Shown here: positions 17,581-25,679 of the stretch, piece by piece
Layout: every line of letters begins with the position of its first letter
Numbering within the stretch: position 1 is the stretch's first letter
Translations under genes and position numbers: made by a program
Notes under the pieces: model-generated
The model's input: the letters and a program-made list of their open reading frames with translations, nothing else
Told to the model about the DNA's origin: nothing
The model's database searches: none
Assembly: GCA_021803025.1 (NCBI GenBank)
Contig: JAJZQV010000006.1
Location: 14,613 to 57,314, forward strand
Direction of reading: 5' to 3'
Length of the DNA stretch: 42,702 nt
Origin: Actinomycetes bacterium
Lineage (GTDB): Bacteria > Actinomycetota > Actinomycetes > Propionibacteriales > Propionibacteriaceae

Positions 17581-18717
17581 ATGAGGAAGGCACGGCCCCT
17601 CGGGCTCACCGGCGACGGTGCCTCGCTCCTCGTCGTGACGGATGACGGAGAGCAGATCGCCGTCCCTGCAGACGAACGTCTGACGGCCGCCCTCCGAGGG
17701 GACCGCGCTCGACTCGGCCAACTGGAGATCGACATGGAGAGTCAGTTGCGACCGCGTGAGATCCAAGCGCGGGTTCGCGCGGGCGAGGCGGTCGAGTCGG
17801 TCGCGCAGGCCGCCGGTGTGCCCATCGAGCGGATCGAGCCGTTCGCGGCGCCGGTTCTCGCCGAGCGCGCGCACGTCGTCGGGATCGCGACCGCCGGCAC
17901 CGTGAGGCGCCGCGGCGAAGCCGCCTCCGTACGCGGGCTCAAGGCGACCGTGGCAACGCGGCTGCTCCAGCGCGGTCTCGACGTCGACGACGTGGAGTGG
18001 GACGCCTGGAAGCGCCCGGACGGACTCTGGGTGGTCCAGGCCGCGTACGAGTCGGGCAGCCGGCACCACGTGGCCACGTTCCTGTTCGACCTCAACGGCC
18101 GGTTCTCCGTGGCAGAGGACGACGAGGCACGGTGGCTGATCGAGGAGTCCACCACGGCTCACGGCCCCCAGCCCGGCCGCCGTCGTTCGGCCGACCCCGA
18201 CAACGAGCCGACCATCGATCTGGACGACGAGCTCGCGCTCGTCCGCGCGACGCTGTCGGAGAACGGCCCCGACGCGTACGGGCTCGCCACGGGCCTGCAT
18301 GACGTCCACGACTACGCGCCGGCGGAGCTCGAGGAGGTCAACGGCGTCTACGACCTCGTCCCCCCGCGCAACGAGATGGACGTCCTGTACGACATGATCT
18401 CGGGCATCGACGAGGACTCCGTGCGGATCTACAAGGGACTCCAGCGACCCGTGACGCCCCGCGAGGAGCCTGAGCAGCTCTCCCTCTTCCATGACCCGGA
18501 GGACGAGTCACCGGCCGTCGACGAACCCGACCAGCCGTCGAGCGAGCGGACGTCCGAGCCCGAGCCCGTCGCGCCGCCGGACGACACCACTGCGGTGGCC
18601 GAGGTCGCGCCGCCTCCCAGCCCGGCCACCGAGAAGCCCGCCCCCCCGAAGCGAAGCCGCAGCAGGCGCGCGTCCGTCCCGACCTGGGACGAGATCATGT
18701 TCGGGCCCAAGGCGTAG
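17581..18717 (+). CDS. sepH: Septation protein SepH
   Basis: Actinobacterial cell-division regulator (DUF3071) that binds FtsZ and promotes filament assembly at the septum. The 378 residues comprise an N-terminal DUF3071 domain (about 1-200) with the helix-turn-helix region PREIQARVRAGEAVESVAQ and the conserved stretch DDVEWDAWKRPDGLWVVQ. A long, acidic and Pro-rich disordered region follows, ending in the conserved short motif VPTWDEIMFG. This two-part layout is typical. The ATG at MRKARPLGLT begins the family domain; the upstream open frame is non-conserved. The ribosome site is weak. Tail-to-tail with the rhodanese gene. Confidence 0.93.
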   Translation: MRKARPLGLTGDGASLLVVTDDGEQIAVPADERLTAALRGDRARLGQLEIDMESQLRPREIQARVRAGEAVESVAQAAGVPIERIEPFAAPVLAERAHVVGIATAGTVRRRGEAASVRGLKATVATRLLQRGLDVDDVEWDAWKRPDGLWVVQAAYESGSRHHVATFLFDLNGRFSVAEDDEARWLIEESTTAHGPQPGRRRSADPDNEPTIDLDDELALVRATLSENGPDAYGLATGLHDVHDYAPAELEEVNGVYDLVPPRNEMDVLYDMISGIDEDSVRIYKGLQRPVTPREEPEQLSLFHDPEDESPAVDEPDQPSSERTSEPEPVAPPDDTTAVAEVAPPPSPATEKPAPPKRSRSRRASVPTWDEIMFGPKA

Positions 18718-18754
18718 CTCCCGCCAAGGAGCAGCTCCCAGCACGCAGCAGCTC

Positions 18755-19594
18755 TCAGAGCGTCGGCAGCGCACCCGGCTCGGGGCCTGTCGCGATCGGT
18801 CGCGCGGGATCGGCGATCCACTGGGACCACGAGCCTGGGAAGAGCACGAGACCGGTGACGCCCGCCTGCTCGGCGGCGAGCATGACCGCGGCCGCGGTGA
18901 TGCCGGAGCCGCAGGACAGCACGTCCCCCGCACGGAGGTGGCTCGTCGAGGCGGCGAGCTCGCCCCGTGCAGCGAACCTGCCACCGCGCACCAGCGTGGC
19001 CAGTGGCAGGCTGCGGGCTCCTGGGATGTGACCGGCGACGGGGTCGATGGTTTCGTTCTCGCCGCGGTACCGCTCGGCGGCCCGCACGTCGTACACCGCT
19101 CCCCCGCTCGCGAGGTGGCGCACCACGCCGTCAGGGTCGACGACGGGCCGGTGACCCGGTTCGGGCACGAACGCTGAGCGCAAAGGCGTGACCTCGCCCG
19201 TCTGCACGGGCAACCCGCGCGCGACCCATCGTGGATATCCACCGTTGAGAACACGAACCAGACGGAGCCCGGCGTCAGTGAGCATCCACCACAGCCGCGC
19301 AGCCGCCAGCCCCGACCCCCCGTCGTACACCACGACCTGGAGGTCCTCCCTCACGCCCGCCCTTTGCATGGCCTCTGCGAACACGTGCGGCGGTGGCAGC
19401 GGGTGCCGACCTTCGGGCCCGGGCGGACCTGTCAGCTCCGTCTCGAGGTCCACATAGACGGCGCCGGGGATGTGCCCGGCCAGGTACTCCTCGTGGCCGC
19501 CCGACTCCCCCAGCGACCAGCGAACGTCCAGGAGAGTGGCGTGGTCACGTCCGAGGAGCCTGTGCAGCTCCGAGACCGAGATCAGTGGGCGCAT
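18755..19594 (-). CDS. Two-domain sulfurtransferase (rhodanese / mercaptopyruvate sulfurtransferase type)
   Basis: Transfers sulfane sulfur from thiosulfate or 3-mercaptopyruvate to a thiol or cyanide acceptor. Two rhodanese domains are seen in 279 residues. The C-terminal active-site loop is CGSGITA with catalytic C228, the form usual for 3-mercaptopyruvate-type enzymes (CGSGV/IT). In the N-terminal domain the equivalent position is D91 in YDGGSG, so that half is structural. Substrate preference is not proven. The ATG has TAGGGT six bases upstream, so the gene has its own leaderless promoter 29 bp after the phosphodiesterase gene. Confidence 0.92.
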   Translation of the reverse strand: MRPLISVSELHRLLGRDHATLLDVRWSLGESGGHEEYLAGHIPGAVYVDLETELTGPPGPEGRHPLPPPHVFAEAMQRAGVREDLQVVVYDGGSGLAAARLWWMLTDAGLRLVRVLNGGYPRWVARGLPVQTGEVTPLRSAFVPEPGHRPVVDPDGVVRHLASGGAVYDVRAAERYRGENETIDPVAGHIPGARSLPLATLVRGGRFAARGELAASTSHLRAGDVLSCGSGITAAAVMLAAEQAGVTGLVLFPGSWSQWIADPARPIATGPEPGALPTL

Positions 19595-19600
19595 ACCTTG

Positions 19601-19606
19601 ACCCTA
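19601..19606 (-). promoter_or_regulatory. -10 element of the sulfurtransferase gene (leaderless)
   Basis: TAGGGT on the minus strand is six bases (CAAGGT) from the ATG, between the upstream gene's stop and this start. Confidence 0.5.
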
Positions 19607-19623
19607 GGCCCGACCAGCCTCGG

Positions 19624-20742
19624 CTACTCGCAGACGAGCGGGATCTCCATCTCTGCGGCGGTCAGGGACCCGTGCATCCCGACGAGGTTGAACTCGCCCG
19701 GCACCTCCCGGGTCAGCACCGCCCAGTCGTCGCGCATGGCGACGAGGACGTCCCCGAAGTGGTCGGCGACGCGGGGTGCCATCTTGCCGAACCAGCCCTC
19801 GGCGTGGGCCTCCTCCCGGGTCCGGACCCATGCGAGCGACCCGAGCCGTTCGGTCCAGCGGGCAGCAACGGCGTCCGGCGAGGCCGTGTACAGCTGGCGC
19901 AGCCGGGCCTCCCCGCCGATGAGGTCCACTCCCGCGAGAAGCTCGGGCTCGTCCTCCATGACGATCCGGTGGTCCGCCGGCACGTCGACCATGCCGTGGT
20001 CCCCGGTCACGACCAGCCGTACGTCATCGGGAAGCTGGTCGCGGAGGGCCTCGGCGAACGAGTCGATGCGGACGAGCTCGGCGAGCCACTGGTCCGAGGC
20101 CGTACCGCGGCCATGGCCCACGTGGTCGAGGAGCCTCTCGTACACGTACACGAGGCTCCGCGGACCCCTGCTCGCTGCCTTGAGCACCTGCTCGACCCGC
20201 GCGTCGTCGTCGTGCTCGTCGACGACACCCGAGAACGTGCCGCCGCGCAGCGCCACCGCGGTCAGCCCGCTGCCGTCGAAACGTGCCGGCAGGACAGTGG
20301 TGACGGCCACCCCTTCGCTCCGGGCGCGCTCGAACATCGTGGGCATCGGCTGCATCGCGATGGGGTCCGTGGTGGGGTCCCACGTGAGGGGGCTGAAGAT
20401 CCGCTTGGTGTGGGGGTTGCGAAAGGTGTAGCCGGCGATCCCGTGCTGGCCCGGGGTGAGGCCTGTACCGAGGCTGGTCAGCGACGTCGCGGTCGTCGAG
20501 GGGACCCCAGCCGCGATGGGCCGACCGTGCCCGACCGCACCGGCGAAGAAGGGGGTACGGGCGATCGCGGCCCGCGTCTGCTGCCAGCCGAGACCGTCGA
20601 CGAGCAGCACGACCCACCGCTCCCCCGCAGGCAGACCGAGCTGGTCCTCACGACATCCGGGGAGGCCGAGGTGGGCCCCGATGCCCGTCAGGACATCCCC
20701 CAGGGTCCCGGACCCGTAGGCCGGAAGGACCGCCTCGCTCAT
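19624..20742 (-). CDS. Alkaline phosphatase superfamily protein (nucleotide pyrophosphatase/phosphodiesterase type)
   Basis: Two-metal phosphodiesterase of 372 residues. Metal and catalytic motifs are VVLLVDGLGW (metal Asp D49), VPSTTATSL with the threonine nucleophile near residue 84, LLDHVGHG, and TGDHGMVDVP. There is no signal peptide, so it is predicted to be cytoplasmic, unlike many family members. Substrate is unknown. The ATG overlaps the stop of the DUF5998 gene as ATGA, so the two are coupled. The gene pair is recognisable in other Actinobacteria as I remember, but no pathway is known to me. Confidence 0.9.
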   Translation of the reverse strand: MSEAVLPAYGSGTLGDVLTGIGAHLGLPGCREDQLGLPAGERWVVLLVDGLGWQQTRAAIARTPFFAGAVGHGRPIAAGVPSTTATSLTSLGTGLTPGQHGIAGYTFRNPHTKRIFSPLTWDPTTDPIAMQPMPTMFERARSEGVAVTTVLPARFDGSGLTAVALRGGTFSGVVDEHDDDARVEQVLKAASRGPRSLVYVYERLLDHVGHGRGTASDQWLAELVRIDSFAEALRDQLPDDVRLVVTGDHGMVDVPADHRIVMEDEPELLAGVDLIGGEARLRQLYTASPDAVAARWTERLGSLAWVRTREEAHAEGWFGKMAPRVADHFGDVLVAMRDDWAVLTREVPGEFNLVGMHGSLTAAEMEIPLVCE

Positions 20743-21332
20743 CGGAGCGTCCTCGTTGTCAGAGCGCTGCGACCGGTACGACGCTGCAGCTCGACGCCGA
20801 ACGACACGAGGCGTGCCACGTTCTCCACGCCGTCGGCCGCGGCGCTCATCCGTACCGTCAGGTCGTCCGCCGTGAGCGTGCCGGTGTAGCCGTGGTCCGC
20901 CTCGCAGGTCGGGTCGTCGCATCCAGCCGGCTCGAGGTCCGCGCGGCGCATCGTGCCCCAGCCCACGGCGAGCCACGCCTCCTCCACACGGGATGCGGTG
21001 GAGCCGAACTTCTCCGGGTGGCTCACGATGCGCGTCAACGACACGGACGTGAACGCGTCGAGGGAGACCACCTCGGTCGTGCTCGCCGCCTGCATGGGGC
21101 CGAGGTCGATGGTGTGCTCATCCGTGTGCGAGACGACGAGGCGGGTGTCGGTCAGCCCCAGGACCGTGAGGTGCCGGTGGAGCGAGTCCTCGCTGAACGT
21201 CGCCTCGTGGTGCACCAGGTGCCGTACGAGCAGCTCGTCGCCCAGGGCGAGCTCCATCCCTTCGCTGATGAGGTCGGGGAAGTAGCCGCACGCCGCCACG
21301 TCGTCACGCAGCTCGTGGATCGAGTCAGTCAC
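20739..21332 (-). CDS. DUF5998 family protein
   Basis: Conserved actinobacterial protein of unknown function. The 197-residue soluble protein has a PDLISEGMELALGDE region near the N-terminus and a characteristic cysteine pair late in the sequence (GCDDPTCEADHGYTG), which could bind metal or be redox-active. The GTG at 21332 (TDSIHELRD) is preferred because GGGAGG lies nine bases upstream; an in-frame ATG three codons earlier directly touches that ribosome site and is unlikely. It is coupled to the downstream phosphodiesterase through ATGA and is divergent from the App1-type phosphatase. Confidence 0.83.
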   Translation of the reverse strand: MTDSIHELRDDVAACGYFPDLISEGMELALGDELLVRHLVHHEATFSEDSLHRHLTVLGLTDTRLVVSHTDEHTIDLGPMQAASTTEVVSLDAFTSVSLTRIVSHPEKFGSTASRVEEAWLAVGWGTMRRADLEPAGCDDPTCEADHGYTGTLTADDLTVRMSAAADGVENVARLVSFGVELQRRTGRSALTTRTLR

Positions 21333-21421
21333 GCCGCCCATCCTCCCACGTCACCGAGGGCCGCCCGGGTCCCGGTGCTGCCCGGTACCCGCGAGACCTC
21401 CGGTCGGCGGCGCGAGTCTCG

Positions 21422-21427
21422 TAGTCT
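21422..21427 (+). promoter_or_regulatory. -10 element of the App1-type phosphatase gene (leaderless)
   Basis: TAGTCT is followed by seven bases and then the GTG start. No ribosome site is present. Confidence 0.5.
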
Positions 21428-21434
21428 CTATGTC

Positions 21435-22478
21435 GTGCCGAACCGGACCTTCATCGCTGCGCGGATCGAGGAGCGCTTCAACCGGGCTGTCGAACGCATC
21501 GCGCGTCGGGCGGGCTGGCAGGAGCACATCATCTCGTACGTCGGCTATGGCAACCACAAGCAGATCCGCGTCCTCGGGCGCCTCGGGCTGCAGCCGCGGC
21601 CCGTCGAGGGCATCGTCGGGCAGGAGGTCGAGCGGATGCTCGCCCGGCGCGGCTGGCGCAACTTCGTGACGGTCGCCTGCGTGTCCCGCCCCGTCAAGAT
21701 CTCTCTCGAGGACCGGGAGTACGAGGTCGTCACCGACAACCAGGGCTACATCGACACACAGATCCCCGAGCACAGCCTCACGCCGGGCTGGCATACCGTA
21801 CAGATCTCCACGCCTCAGGCGGAGCCCACATCCGCAGACGTGCTCGTCGTCGCGAAGGACGTGACGTTCGGGATCGTCAGCGACATCGACGACACGGTCA
21901 TCAGCACGTACCTGCCCCGCCCGTTCATCGCCGCATGGAACTCGCTCGTCGTCACGGAGAACGCCCGCCAGCCGGTCGCCGGGATGTCCGAGCTGTACAG
22001 GTCGATCCTCAACGACCATCCGGGGGCACCCATCGTGTACGTGTCCACCGGGGCGTGGAACACGCTGCCATTCCTGCGGCGGTTCCTGCACCGCAACCGC
22101 TTCCCCGCCGGCCCCCTGCTCCTCACGGACTGGGGGCCCACGAACACCGGCTGGTTCCGGAGCGGGATCGAGCACAAGCGGAACGCCCTGCGACAGCTCG
22201 CGCGGGACTTCCCCAAGATCTCCTGGCTGCTCATCGGCGACGACGGGCAGCACGACCCGATGATCTACGGGGAGTTCGCGGCGTACGCCCCGAAACGGGT
22301 CCGCGGCATCGCGATCCGGCTGCTGAACCCCGTGGAGCAGGTCCTGGCACACGGCCTCCCGGGCGAGCGGCTCGACACGGCGCGGGCGGAGGACCTGCCG
22401 TCGGCGGTGCCACGCATCGAGGGTCCGGACGGATATACGCTCCTGGACCAGATCGAGCGGGTCATCGGATCCGCCTGA
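21435..22478 (+). CDS. App1/DUF2183 family phosphatase domain protein
   Basis: HAD-like phosphatase related to yeast App1, a phosphatidate phosphatase. The catalytic DxDxT motif is SDIDDTVIST near residue 150. Conserved downstream motifs are YVSTGAWN and GDDGQHDPMIYGEF, the acidic metal-binding motif. The N-terminal 140 residues include a beta-sandwich-like region. The protein is 347 residues with no signal peptide or membrane segment. The bacterial substrate is unknown; lipid phosphate is only a guess from the eukaryotic relative. The GTG start is placed by the -10 box seven bases upstream; the longer open frame is antisense to DUF5998. Confidence 0.88.
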   Translation: MPNRTFIAARIEERFNRAVERIARRAGWQEHIISYVGYGNHKQIRVLGRLGLQPRPVEGIVGQEVERMLARRGWRNFVTVACVSRPVKISLEDREYEVVTDNQGYIDTQIPEHSLTPGWHTVQISTPQAEPTSADVLVVAKDVTFGIVSDIDDTVISTYLPRPFIAAWNSLVVTENARQPVAGMSELYRSILNDHPGAPIVYVSTGAWNTLPFLRRFLHRNRFPAGPLLLTDWGPTNTGWFRSGIEHKRNALRQLARDFPKISWLLIGDDGQHDPMIYGEFAAYAPKRVRGIAIRLLNPVEQVLAHGLPGERLDTARAEDLPSAVPRIEGPDGYTLLDQIERVIGSA

Positions 22479-22516
22479 GCCCGCCGCGCCTCGGCCTCCC
22501 TGTCGGTCCGACGCGG

Positions 22517-22522
22517 CAGAAT
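22517..22522 (+). promoter_or_regulatory. -10 element of parC
   Basis: CAGAAT lies 26 bases before the ATG, with an AAGGAGG ribosome site between them. Confidence 0.4.
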
Positions 22523-22548
22523 GCCCCTCGGACTCAAGAAGGAGGCCC

Positions 22549-24996
22549 ATGGCCACGCGTACCCAGGATGTGGACGACGAGAGCACCGAGCGGATCGTCG
22601 ACATCGACGTCTCCTCGGAGATGGAGTCCAGCTTCCTCGAGTACGCGTACTCCGTCATCTACTCGCGGGCACTGCCGGACGCCCGTGACGGTCTCAAGCC
22701 CGTGCAGCGCCGCATCCTGTACACGATGGACGACATGGGCATCCGCTCGGACCGCCCGCACGTGAAGTGTGCCCGTGTCGTCGGCCAGGTGATGGGCGTG
22801 CTTCACCCGCACGGCGACGTCGCCATCTACGACGCCCTCGTCCGTCTGGCGCAGCCCTGGGCCCAACGGCTGCCGCTCGTCGACGGGCACGGCAACTTCG
22901 GCTCACTCGACGCCGGCCCGGCCGCCATGCGGTACACGGAGTGCCGGATGGCCGCCGCCGCCCACGCGATGACGGGCGGGCTCGACGAGGACACCGTCGA
23001 CTTCCGGCCCAACTACGACGGCAAGGGATCCGAGCCGGTCGTGCTGCCCGCCGCGTTCCCCAACCTCCTCGTCAACGGCGCCACCGGCATCGCGGTCGGC
23101 ATGGCCACGAACATCCCTCCCCACAACCTCGTCGAGGTGGTCCAGGCGCTCAAGCACCTCCTGCGCGACCCCCATGCGAGCACGGAGGACCTCATGCGGT
23201 TCATCCCGGGTCCCGACCTGCCGGCGGGCGGCAAGATCGTGGGCCTCGACGGGATCCGCGACGCGTACGAGACGGGGCGCGGCTCGTTCCGCATCCGGGC
23301 CACCGCCCGCGTCGAGCAGGTCTCGCCTCGCCGCAAGGGGATCGTCGTCACCGAGCTGCCGTACCTGGTGGGCCCGGAGAAGATCATCGAGCAGGTCAAG
23401 GCCCTTCACCAGGCGAAGAAGCTCACCGGCATCGCCGACATCAAGGACCTCACGGACCTCGCGAACGGACTGCGCCTCGTCATCGAGGTCAAGAACGGGA
23501 TCAACGCGGACGCCCTGCTCGAGCAGCTGTACAAGCTCACGAAGCTCGAGGACAGCTTCGGCATCAACGCCGTCGCCCTCGTCGAGGGCCAGCCCCGCAC
23601 CCTGTCGCTGCGGGACCTGCTCTCGGTGTACCTGCAGCACCGCCTCGACGTCACGCTGCGCCGTACGAGGTTCCAGCTGGGCAAGGCACGGGATCGCCTC
23701 CACCTCGTCGAGGGCCTGCTCATCGCGATCGTCGACATCGACGACGTCATCGCGATCATCCGCTCGTCGGACGACGCCGCCGCCGCTCGAGCCCGGCTCA
23801 TGGAGGCGTTCGACCTCACCGAGGTGCAGGCCACGTACATCCTCGACATGCAGCTGCGGCGGCTCACGCGGTTCTCGACGATCGACCTCGAGTCGGAGCG
23901 CGACGAGCTCAACACCCGGATCGAGGAGCTCGCCGCGATCGTCGACGACCCGCACCGCCTCGCGCGCGTCGTGTCCACCGAGCTCGACGAGGTGGCGAAG
24001 GAGTTCGGCACACCGCGACGTACGGTCCTCCTCTCGGGGTCCGGCGCCACCCTGTCGGCCGGGAGCGGCGCCCAGCCGCTCGAGGTTCCCGACGGTCCGT
24101 GCCGGGTCATGCTGTCCTCGACCGGCCTCCTGGCACGCCTCGACGGCGCGGACGCACCCGGTACGGGCGGTCAGCGCGTGGCTCACGACGTCGTGACCTC
24201 GAGCGTCCGTACGACGACGCATGGCGACGTGGGGCTCCTCACGTCGCTCGGACGGGTGATCCGCATCGCCGCGATCGACCTCCCCGCCGTGCCCCCGCTC
24301 GCCACCGCGCCGAACCTTCAGGGCGGGTCGCCGGTCGCCGAGCTCGTGGCGCTGGAGCCGGGCGAACGCGTGCTGGCCCTGACCAGGCTCGACGGAGAGA
24401 CCGGCACCTGGGCCGTCGGGACCGAACGCGGCGTCGTCAAGCGCACCAACCCCGAGATCATCGGGAAGGACTCCTGGGACATCATCAGGCTCGATCCCGG
24501 CGACCAGGTGGTCGGCGCCGTCGAGCTCACGTCGGAGTCCGCGGAGCTCGTCTTCGTGTCCTCGGACGCGTCGCTGCTCCACTTCCCCGTCTCGGTCGTA
24601 CGTCCTCAAGGGCGGTCGGGCGGCGGTATCGCAGGCATCAACCTCGCGAAAGGAGCCAAGGTCGTCTTCTTCGGTGCCGTCCCGCTCGACGACAGCGAGG
24701 TGGTGACCGTCGCCGGCTCGTCGAGCGCGCTGCCCGGTACGGACGCGGGCAGCGTGAAGGTCACCGCGCTCTCGGAGTACCCGGGCAAGGGACGCGCCAC
24801 GGGAGGCGTGCGCTGCCACCGCTTCCTCAAGGGCGAGGACATCCTCCAGCGAGCCTGGGTCGGTCCAGCGCCCGCGGTGGCGGCGGCTGCCTCGGGGTCG
24901 CCGATCACCTTGCCCACGCCGGACTCGCGCCGCGACGGCTCGGGGACGCCGGCGGCCCAGCCCATCGACGGGATCGGCACCCGCGCGATCGACTGA
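22549..24996 (+). CDS. parC: DNA topoisomerase IV subunit A
   Basis: Breakage-reunion subunit of type IIA topoisomerase; with ParE it decatenates daughter chromosomes. The 815 residues hold the winged-helix and tower domains, with catalytic tyrosine Y129 in AMRYTECRM, the early SRALPDARDGLKPVQRR motif, and a C-terminal beta-pinwheel. No GyrA-box (QRRGGKG) is seen in the pinwheel, which favours ParC over GyrA. Mycobacteria lack this enzyme but Streptomyces have it, which helps place the host. It faces parE across a carbonic anhydrase gene. The fluoroquinolone-resistance region lies around residues 65-90. Confidence 0.95.
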   Translation: MATRTQDVDDESTERIVDIDVSSEMESSFLEYAYSVIYSRALPDARDGLKPVQRRILYTMDDMGIRSDRPHVKCARVVGQVMGVLHPHGDVAIYDALVRLAQPWAQRLPLVDGHGNFGSLDAGPAAMRYTECRMAAAAHAMTGGLDEDTVDFRPNYDGKGSEPVVLPAAFPNLLVNGATGIAVGMATNIPPHNLVEVVQALKHLLRDPHASTEDLMRFIPGPDLPAGGKIVGLDGIRDAYETGRGSFRIRATARVEQVSPRRKGIVVTELPYLVGPEKIIEQVKALHQAKKLTGIADIKDLTDLANGLRLVIEVKNGINADALLEQLYKLTKLEDSFGINAVALVEGQPRTLSLRDLLSVYLQHRLDVTLRRTRFQLGKARDRLHLVEGLLIAIVDIDDVIAIIRSSDDAAAARARLMEAFDLTEVQATYILDMQLRRLTRFSTIDLESERDELNTRIEELAAIVDDPHRLARVVSTELDEVAKEFGTPRRTVLLSGSGATLSAGSGAQPLEVPDGPCRVMLSSTGLLARLDGADAPGTGGQRVAHDVVTSSVRTTTHGDVGLLTSLGRVIRIAAIDLPAVPPLATAPNLQGGSPVAELVALEPGERVLALTRLDGETGTWAVGTERGVVKRTNPEIIGKDSWDIIRLDPGDQVVGAVELTSESAELVFVSSDASLLHFPVSVVRPQGRSGGGIAGINLAKGAKVVFFGAVPLDDSEVVTVAGSSSALPGTDAGSVKVTALSEYPGKGRATGGVRCHRFLKGEDILQRAWVGPAPAVAAAASGSPITLPTPDSRRDGSGTPAAQPIDGIGTRAID

Positions 24997-25124
24997 CGCC
25001 CAGCCGAGCTGCTGGTCGACGTAGCCGCCAGGCCTCCCCCGGCATGCGCATCACCGGGTGGCCGGTCGCGCGGTAGTGCGCGGTGACGTGCCGGCGCGCT
25101 TGAGCGAACGCGGCCGCGTTGCTG

Positions 25125-25619
25125 TCAGACCACCTGGCGCAGCAGGCCGGAGTCCACGTCGTAGACGAAGCCGCCCACCGCCGCGCGCCCTCCGATGGCC
25201 GGGTGGTTCCGGAGCAGGTCCACGTCGGCCGCGAGCGCCGACTCCTGCTCGACCGTCGCACCGATCCTCATGTCGCCCAGGTCCGTACCCGTCCGCTCGA
25301 GGACGCGGGCCCGGATCTCCTCGTCCGACCCGCTCGCCATCGCGCAGCGGGTGTGGGCGACGACGAGGATCCGGTCGACCTGGAGCAGGTGCACGCCCAG
25401 CACGCAGCCGATGAGCGCGTCCGGGGTGACACGCCCACCAGGCGTCCTGAGGATCTTGGCCTCTCCGAGGAACAGCCCGAGCATCTCGAGGGGCTGCAGT
25501 CGTGAGTCCATGCACGTCACCACCGCGATGCCGGCGTGGGCGATGCCGTCGAAGTTGCGGGGGGCCTGCGTGGAGTAGCGGGCGTTGGCAGCGAGCAGGT
25601 CGTCGAAGTCTCCGGTCAC
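25125..25619 (-). CDS. Beta-class carbonic anhydrase
   Basis: Zinc enzyme interconverting CO2 and bicarbonate. The 164 residues form a compact beta-CA domain. Zinc ligands are C36, H89 and C92, and D38/R40 form the Asp-Arg dyad in CMDSR. HTRC provides the second half of the site. The GTG start has a weak TAGGAC six bases upstream. It follows parE on the same strand after a 60-bp gap and is convergent with parC, so it may be partly cotranscribed with parE. The 128-bp gap to parC (24997-25124) contains no clear terminator. Confidence 0.93.
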   Translation of the reverse strand: MTGDFDDLLAANARYSTQAPRNFDGIAHAGIAVVTCMDSRLQPLEMLGLFLGEAKILRTPGGRVTPDALIGCVLGVHLLQVDRILVVAHTRCAMASGSDEEIRARVLERTGTDLGDMRIGATVEQESALAADVDLLRNHPAIGGRAAVGGFVYDVDSGLLRQVV

Positions 25620-25625
25620 CCGTCC

Positions 25626-25631
25626 GTCCTA
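25626..25631 (-). promoter_or_regulatory. Weak -10-like element before the carbonic anhydrase
   Basis: TAGGAC lies six bases before the GTG. The last base departs from TANNNT, so this is a weak candidate, supported mostly by spacing. Confidence 0.3.
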
Positions 25632-25679
25632 CCGGTGCTGGCCTTCTCCTGGCAAGCGGTACGACCGGTGCTGGGCTCC

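Noticed and set aside
18718-18754. Terminator between sepH and the rhodanese gene
   Set aside because: Only a 5-bp GGAGC-A-GCTCC hairpin is visible, too weak to call.
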